From Spirogloea muscicola (Eukaryota > Streptophyta > Zygnematophyceae > Spirogloeales > Spirogloeaceae): a DNA stretch of 11,703 bases. The stretch is taken from assembly GCA_009602725.1 (NCBI GenBank), contig WELB01000283.1, positions 9,557-21,259 on the forward strand. Direction: 5' to 3'. Both the position numbers and the translations under genes were made by a program. The notes beneath the pieces are model-generated. The model saw only the letters and a list, made by a program, of their open reading frames with translations. It was not told the origin of the DNA and made no database searches. Shown here in pieces: positions 8,201-11,703 of this stretch; the first letter of the stretch is position 1, and every line of letters begins with the position of its first letter.

Positions 8201-11200
8201 AGGAGGCCACTTTGATAGCATAACTCACCTGGACTACCAACCGGCGCATGGTGCTCGATGACAGCTCCTTAAAGGCCCGCTTCACATCGCCCACTTCGAA
8301 TGTCTGAGAGAGCACAGTGGCCTCAGGAATCAGGCTGACATTAACAGCTACTGGTAGGGTCAAGCTTTCGCGAGGGGCCCACCATCATACAAGAGCATCA
8401 ATGATGCAGCAAATACTCGAGTGTAGCAGGCAGGCGAGACGATTTTTCATTTATGGGGGAACCGTCAGGACAACAGTATTGTGTCAATACTGTTCAGTGG
8501 AATGTCAATACTGTTTCAGTGGAAAGTGATTCAGTGGAGAGTGGGCAGACCCACTTTCCACTGAAGCAAGAGTTGGACCAACCTCTGATGGCGCGGTGGC
8601 CTTGCGGACGGTGGCGCGCACACGCACGTCCGACTCCTCCTGCTCTCCGTCCTCAATGTCATCCTCGTCGTCCTCGTCCCACGCCTCTTCAGCAAGCTCC
8701 TCAGCCTCATCCTCCTCCAACGCAAGCCGTGCCGCTTCAGCATGCCGCCCCTCCGCCGTGAGCGCACCCAGCACCGCCTCCTCCAGCTCCCCCATGGCCT
8801 TGGCGCGCTCCTTCTTCGCCCGCAGGCGCAGCGCAGCCTCAAGCCTGTTTTCAACCACAGCCTGCTCGCACGTGCCAGGACCTTCAGGGGCTCTGCTCTG
8901 TCTTGTCTTGGGTAGGACTAACGTACCAGAAGCAAACCCTGCCCAAAATAATTGATGTATATATTGCCTTACATTCTAAGGAGCTGCCTTCTCGCCATAG
9001 TGAGTCAAGAAGATGTTGTGAGAATCAACAGATTGGTCAAGTTCCAAAGTAGCACTATTGATATTGTACGTGCAATGTACTTCAGTACATATCCCATGCA
9101 AGTAGCTCAGTGCTGGGAAACATTAAGAAGATACCTCAATGTACGAGATGATGCCCGGGGGTGGAAGCTTCAACGAATGTATGCGTTTGCTCTTGCCGAA
9201 TTTCCGGCTCCAGTCACCAATTGCACTACACAGCTTCGCGACCTCTTTCTGAAAATCCCGATGTAAGACAACCACAGCTCACTGTTGCATGAGAAAGTAG
9301 CAGCAGATTAAGGGCTCACTCATTGCTTTTACAACTGCTAGACAGACTCGCCTTGCTCAGGAAGCTTGACATGAAAGTTCCAAGGAGGCATGGGTTCATG
9401 GCCGACTCACGTGGCCAATAGATACTGCCTGCAGCATCTGCTCCTCGGACAGGAAGTCGCAGTAGCCCTGCGTGGCGAAGGAAGGGCCGAGCAACATTGT
9501 TCTTAGACATGATTGATTCCTATTTATGAAAACAGGACTGTGCCACGTTGCCTCCAGCTCAGCACATCCCTGAAAGCAATGTGCTAATGCAGGCTTGGTA
9601 TACAGCGACTACAGAGGCATAGAGCTTTGGCAGCACGAGCCAAACTTCATTGGAGGTGTCACGATAAGACAGGTAACATGGGGTTCTACAGCAGGGTGCT
9701 CGCTAGTCATCCTGTAAGCAACTCTGCACCTAACCCCTTAACCTTCCCCAGACTCAAACCTACACTCTACAGCCTGTACTATGACCTGACCCTCTAACCT
9801 TAACTGTGGATCGTCCAAGACTTTATTTGTGACAGCACCGCCATGTTGAGAAGCCTCCAAGATGTGTGCAGTCACCTCAATCATGAGAATGGCAGTGGCG
9901 GTGCCTGCGAGTACCAAGTCCAGCTTCGACTGCTCCATTTGTGGGAGGGTGGGGTTCACAATGAACTCGCCACCGACCATGCCAACCCGCACGCCCGCAA
10001 TCGGGGACGACAGGGGAACCTCAGACAAGGCCCTGCAGCAATACACCACTATTACTTAAAAGTTGGCAATATGACTTCATTGGCTGCTCAACTCAAGCAC
10101 TATCCAAGTCACTCTTGCCCAGTAACTCTGATACACTCTCAGTATTTCATGTTAATATGAAGGAGGCAAAGGCTGCCTGGTCAAGGAGGATAGAGCGAGC
10201 GGCTCACAGTGCAGCGCCTGCTGCCGTAATGGCCAGGGCATCAGGGCTGTGGATGCCGTCGTAGCTTAACACCTGTGGTTTGGCACAAATATGGATGCTT
10301 AGGAATGAGGGAATGTGAGAACACCTTGTCTTTTCATAGGATGTCAAAGACGGGAGTTTGCGTACATTACATGCAAAGCAGACTGCAAAGCGACTGCCCT
10401 GATTGTCACCAAATCACAGGGCATGCGTGCTGCTCTGTGAGCCTGCCTTTTCTTTTGGGGGGTGCACTATGCAGCTTTGATCCAACTTCTCTGAGTGGCA
10501 TTCTGTGCAGCTGGAGTTGTGATGTAATGTAAGGTTCTCACCCACGAGAGGACCTGGGTCTCGAAGTTGAAGCCCTTCTTGATCATCGGCCGCAGCGGCC
10601 GATCTATCAAGCGACAGATAAGCACCTGCAGTGGAGAGTCCCCAGACCAGGTCGGCACGGGCGACACATTGACGCAGCCAGAAATGGAGGCACACCATTG
10701 TCTCTCGATTCGCCAGTGCCACCAATCGCTGAGCATGAGCCAACCTACGCTTGCTGATGGCATAGCCTGGAGAGCACAACTATAGTTGCTACTCCTCCAG
10801 ACTCACCTCATGGTCGCGCGGCTTGCCTTCTCGCTTGATGAAGCCTCCGCTGCAGACGGATGGGCAGCACACAGTCTGACCATCAGTAGGCGGCTCCGAT
10901 TCCTAGCAGATGTGCGTGGCCAAGACGCCAATGACCAGGTTGCAGGAGCGAGTCCAGCCAAGCAGATAGCTCTGAGCTGGCCATGTCATTGCTGACGTTT
11001 CTGCCTGCTAAAAGGATCTCAAGCTGTCCATTATGCTCGTTATACCATTCACACGCCCTTAAGTGGGCTGTGCTCGTCGCCAAAGTGCGACTTGGATAAT
11101 TTGCAGGAGCGGCAGCGGCAGAAGAGCTACATCGCACTGGCGGCCATTGGCAAGCGCACGTGGTGGGCGGCCAGAGAGCGGCGGCGCTTGCCTGGTCCGG

Positions 11201-11507
11201 CCGGCGGCGCTGAAGCGCTCCTGGTAGTTGACGGTCAAAGGCACGAAGTCGCCTTGCTCGCTCAGCTCCTCGGCGACGCATGCGGTCGTGTACAGGACCT
11301 GCAGCACGCCATGCGCCGGGTGTGAGACCTTGCTCCACAAAATAGTACTACATCGTGACTTGGCCCGCGCGCATCGCAGGCTTGTCATACAACGTCCAGC
11401 ATCGAGGGCGTGAGAGTCGACGGAGGCAGCTTGCGCACAGTGTCGCCGTCGCGCACGGTGACCGCGCCGCTGGCCTGCCGCCCGATCCTGCCGGTCTCGA
11501 TGAACAC
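4417..11507 (-). CDS. Polynucleotide phosphorylase, plant organellar type; 22 exons, 5' end missing
   Basis: PNPase degrades RNA 3'-to-5' with phosphate, releasing nucleoside diphosphates, and in reverse adds tails; in plants and algae it processes organellar transcripts. Exons, 5' to 3' on the minus strand: 11507-11439, 11298-11192, 10849-10807, 10625-10542, 10272-10208, 10032-9876, 9467-9411, 9248-9135, 8861-8583, 8303-8229, 8064-7951, 7763-7492, 7124-6941, 6734-6687, 6380-6308, 6122-6049, 5906-5799, 5591-5497, 5272-5209, 5061-5008, 4841-4800, 4533-4417. They total 2,295 bases, in frame throughout: 764 residues and a stop. Domain order is RNase PH 1, helical/acidic linker, RNase PH 2, KH, S1. 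Alignment to plant chloroplast PNPase shows no missing internal exon. The start codon, any transit peptide and about ten residues before VFIETGRIG are not identified, so targeting is inferred from similarity. All introns are GT-AG except the second, which is GC-AG. Confidence 0.94.
4609..4660. repeat. Hairpin in the last PNPase intron
   Basis: Arms 4609-4626 and 4645-4660. Eleven bases pair perfectly (4616-4626 with 4645-4655), then a two-base bulge (4614-4615), then five more pairs, around an 18-base loop. It lies inside the intron between exons 21 and 22 (4799-4534). No family was recognised. Confidence 0.75.
5497..5906 (-). other. PNPase KH RNA-binding domain (exons 17-18)
   Basis: Visible residues 606-673. 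The GxxG loop is GSGG (616-619) within [19 protein letters not shown], as in plant PNPases; bacterial enzymes usually have GKGG. It continues to [20 protein letters not shown] and GLTMDPEVG, the usual end of the KH fold. The donor after ATT at 5799 is supported because reading on meets a stop within two codons. Confidence 0.9.
5959..6012. repeat. Imperfect 27-base tandem duplication in a PNPase intron
   Basis: CTGCCAAGCCATG occurs at 5959-5971 and 5986-5998, each followed by a similar TCTT/TAT-rich stretch. The period is 27. It lies in the 142-base intron between exons 16 and 17 and looks like a local duplication. Confidence 0.7.
6049..8064 (-). other. PNPase domain: second, catalytic RNase PH core (exons 11-16)
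   Basis: Visible residues 351-605. Active-site elements are intact: [30 protein letters not shown], the phosphate-site serines of SNGSSSMAS (S477-S479), and the catalytic acidic cluster [16 protein letters not shown]532, D538 and K540 correspond to E. coli D486, D492 and K494. One of the phosphate-site serine codons (S479) is split by the intron between exons 12 and 13. With all these residues present the enzyme should be active as a phosphorylase. Confidence 0.94.
7782..7817. repeat. Imperfect inverted repeat in the intron between PNPase exons 11 and 12
   Basis: GCAAAGTCAAGCA at 7782-7794 pairs with TGCTTGACTTGC at 7806-7817: ten perfect pairs, one bulged A, then two more, around an 11-base loop. 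It may be incidental. Confidence 0.6.
8472..8494. repeat. Perfect 10-base inverted repeat with 3-base loop
   Basis: AACAGTATTG at 8472-8481 is followed after TGT by its exact reverse complement at 8485-8494. It lies in the PNPase intron between exons 9 and 10, directly beside the 21-base tandem repeat and the larger hairpin. Confidence 0.8.
8483..8525. repeat. Two-copy tandem repeat, about 21 bases per unit, in a PNPase intron
   Basis: Unit one (8483-8503) and unit two (8504-8525) share GTCAATACTGTT(T)CAGTGGAA with one inserted T. A decayed third unit (TTCAGTGGAGAG) follows at 8530-8541. It is a minisatellite confined to the intron between exons 9 and 10. Confidence 0.8.
8515..8565. repeat. 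Strong inverted repeat built on the minisatellite
   Basis: TTCAGTGGAAAGTG at 8515-8528 has an exact 14-base reverse complement at 8552-8565. The intervening unit TTCAGTGGAGAGTGGG (8530-8545) can instead pair with 8550-8565 over 16 positions with one mismatch and a four-base loop. Two competing hairpins thus share one arm. Confidence 0.8.
8583..8861 (-). other. PNPase inter-core helical region with acidic linker (exon 9)
   Basis: A single 93-residue exon, the longest in the gene. It begins with a basic, probably helical stretch ([19 protein letters not shown]) and runs into an acidic tract, residues 281-310 (bases 8717-8628), in which 21 of 30 residues are Asp or Glu. Plant chloroplast PNPases carry a shorter acidic tract at the same place between the two cores; bacterial enzymes do not. 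The exon is GC-rich, unlike the short exons around it. Confidence 0.9.
9135..11507 (-). other. PNPase domain: first RNase PH core (exons 1-8)
   Basis: Visible residues 1-232. Landmarks are [20 protein letters not shown] (4-23), [15 protein letters not shown], the RNA-contact loop FIKREG (62-67), [53 protein letters not shown], and LPPPG near the end. In this family the first core is structural and contributes RNA binding in the trimer channel. The junction between exons 7 and 8 (IGH to KEVAKL) keeps the exact spacing seen in E. coli and plant PNPase, so no small exon is missing there. Confidence 0.93.
10850..11191 (-). other. GC-AG intron in the PNPase gene
   Basis: The donor after GGCCGGACCAG is GCAAGC rather than GT; the acceptor is CTGCAG. 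Joining at these points makes an AGC serine codon and yields the conserved run [14 protein letters not shown] with no gap. A GC donor preceded by AG and followed by AAG is the standard context for U2-type GC-AG introns. This intron is 342 bases long. Confidence 0.88.
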
Positions 11508-11703
11508 CTGCGCCGAGAAGCAGCGCAGAGCCTCAGCACATGGTGCAAAACCCCAGACTTGCTAAACCCTTGACGGCAATGCCAACTACGCCACATCCGG
11601 GTCGTCTGGTCGACACCGCCGACGGCGTCGGCCGCACAAGCGCCAGATCTGCGACGCCATGGATGCTCACGGCAGTCAGCCGGCGACCGGGGGCGGGGGG
11701 GGG
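11508..11703 (-). other. Upstream of PNPase exon 1 as called; window ends in a G-run
   Basis: These 196 bases should hold intron sequence and possibly the missing first exon. The acceptor of the next exon (TCGGCGCAG) is clear at 11508-11509. An ATG at 11660-11658 opens a 24-codon frame ending in TAG, but no phase-0 donor from it leads into the next exon. The window closes with a G-rich run (11687-11703), which may be a contig edge. Confidence 0.5.

Noticed and set aside
8862-9134. Missing exon between PNPase exons 8 and 9; U12-type intron
   Set aside because: Joining YIE to [11 protein letters not shown] aligns to plant PNPase without a gap. The donor GTATCTTCTT resembles a U12 site only loosely and there is no U12 branch motif before the acceptor.
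9249-9410. Missing micro-exon between PNPase exons 7 and 8
   Set aside because: At first the plant alignment seemed short here. Counting from the histidine to the GK motif gives the same 16-residue spacing as in E. coli and plants, so the exons join directly.
9727-9805. Repeated CTAACC-like words as telomere-type repeats
   Set aside because: Only a few scattered, irregular copies occur inside a pyrimidine-rich intron, with no tandem array.
11592-11660. ATG-initiated frame on the minus strand as a possible first PNPase exon
   Set aside because: It encodes a short arginine-rich peptide with a stop after 24 codons. Its possible donors are in the wrong phase for the next exon, and it lacks the conserved residues expected just before FIETG.
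1-11703. CRISPR arrays, insertion sequences, tRNA or rRNA genes, viral or toxin genes
   Set aside because: Nothing in either strand resembled these. The repeats present are short, local and intronic or in the leader.

Overview
This window is nuclear DNA from a photosynthetic eukaryote, most likely a green alga; a trebouxiophyte-like alga is my best guess, but only a guess. It holds two intron-dense housekeeping genes arranged tail to tail. The evidence is GT-AG introns of about 130-400 bases, splitting ordinary plant-type proteins into exons as short as 42 bases. Neither gene is visible as one long open frame. I rebuilt both by joining exons at splice sites so that reading frame and family alignment are kept across every junction.

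Left part (about 1-3377, plus strand): a GC-rich 5' leader with a CCG microsatellite, then a complete 12-exon gene for cytosolic-type fructose-1,6-bisphosphatase (338 residues). It has all the catalytic motifs and no redox loop of the chloroplast isoenzyme.

Middle (3378-4416): about 1.04 kb between the two stop codons. It must hold both 3' untranslated regions. I see no gene in it. One TGTAA polyadenylation-type motif lies on the minus strand, 147 bases past the second gene's stop.

Right part (4417-11507, minus strand): 22 exons (764 residues) of a plant-type organellar polynucleotide phosphorylase. The order is RNase PH core 1, an alpha-helical region with a very acidic linker, RNase PH core 2, KH domain, S1 domain and a short tail. 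The start codon, any transit peptide and the first residues of core 1 are not identified; the window ends in a G-run just upstream. One of the 21 introns between these exons uses a GC-AG splice pair.

The two products do not act in one pathway: one is gluconeogenesis/sucrose synthesis in the cytosol, the other is RNA processing and decay, probably in the chloroplast. Nothing here looks like a new biological system, a mobile element or a prokaryotic operon. What merits a second look is fine structure: a GC-AG intron, hairpins and a minisatellite inside introns, abrupt changes in third-position GC between neighbouring exons, and a few substitutions at functional sites.
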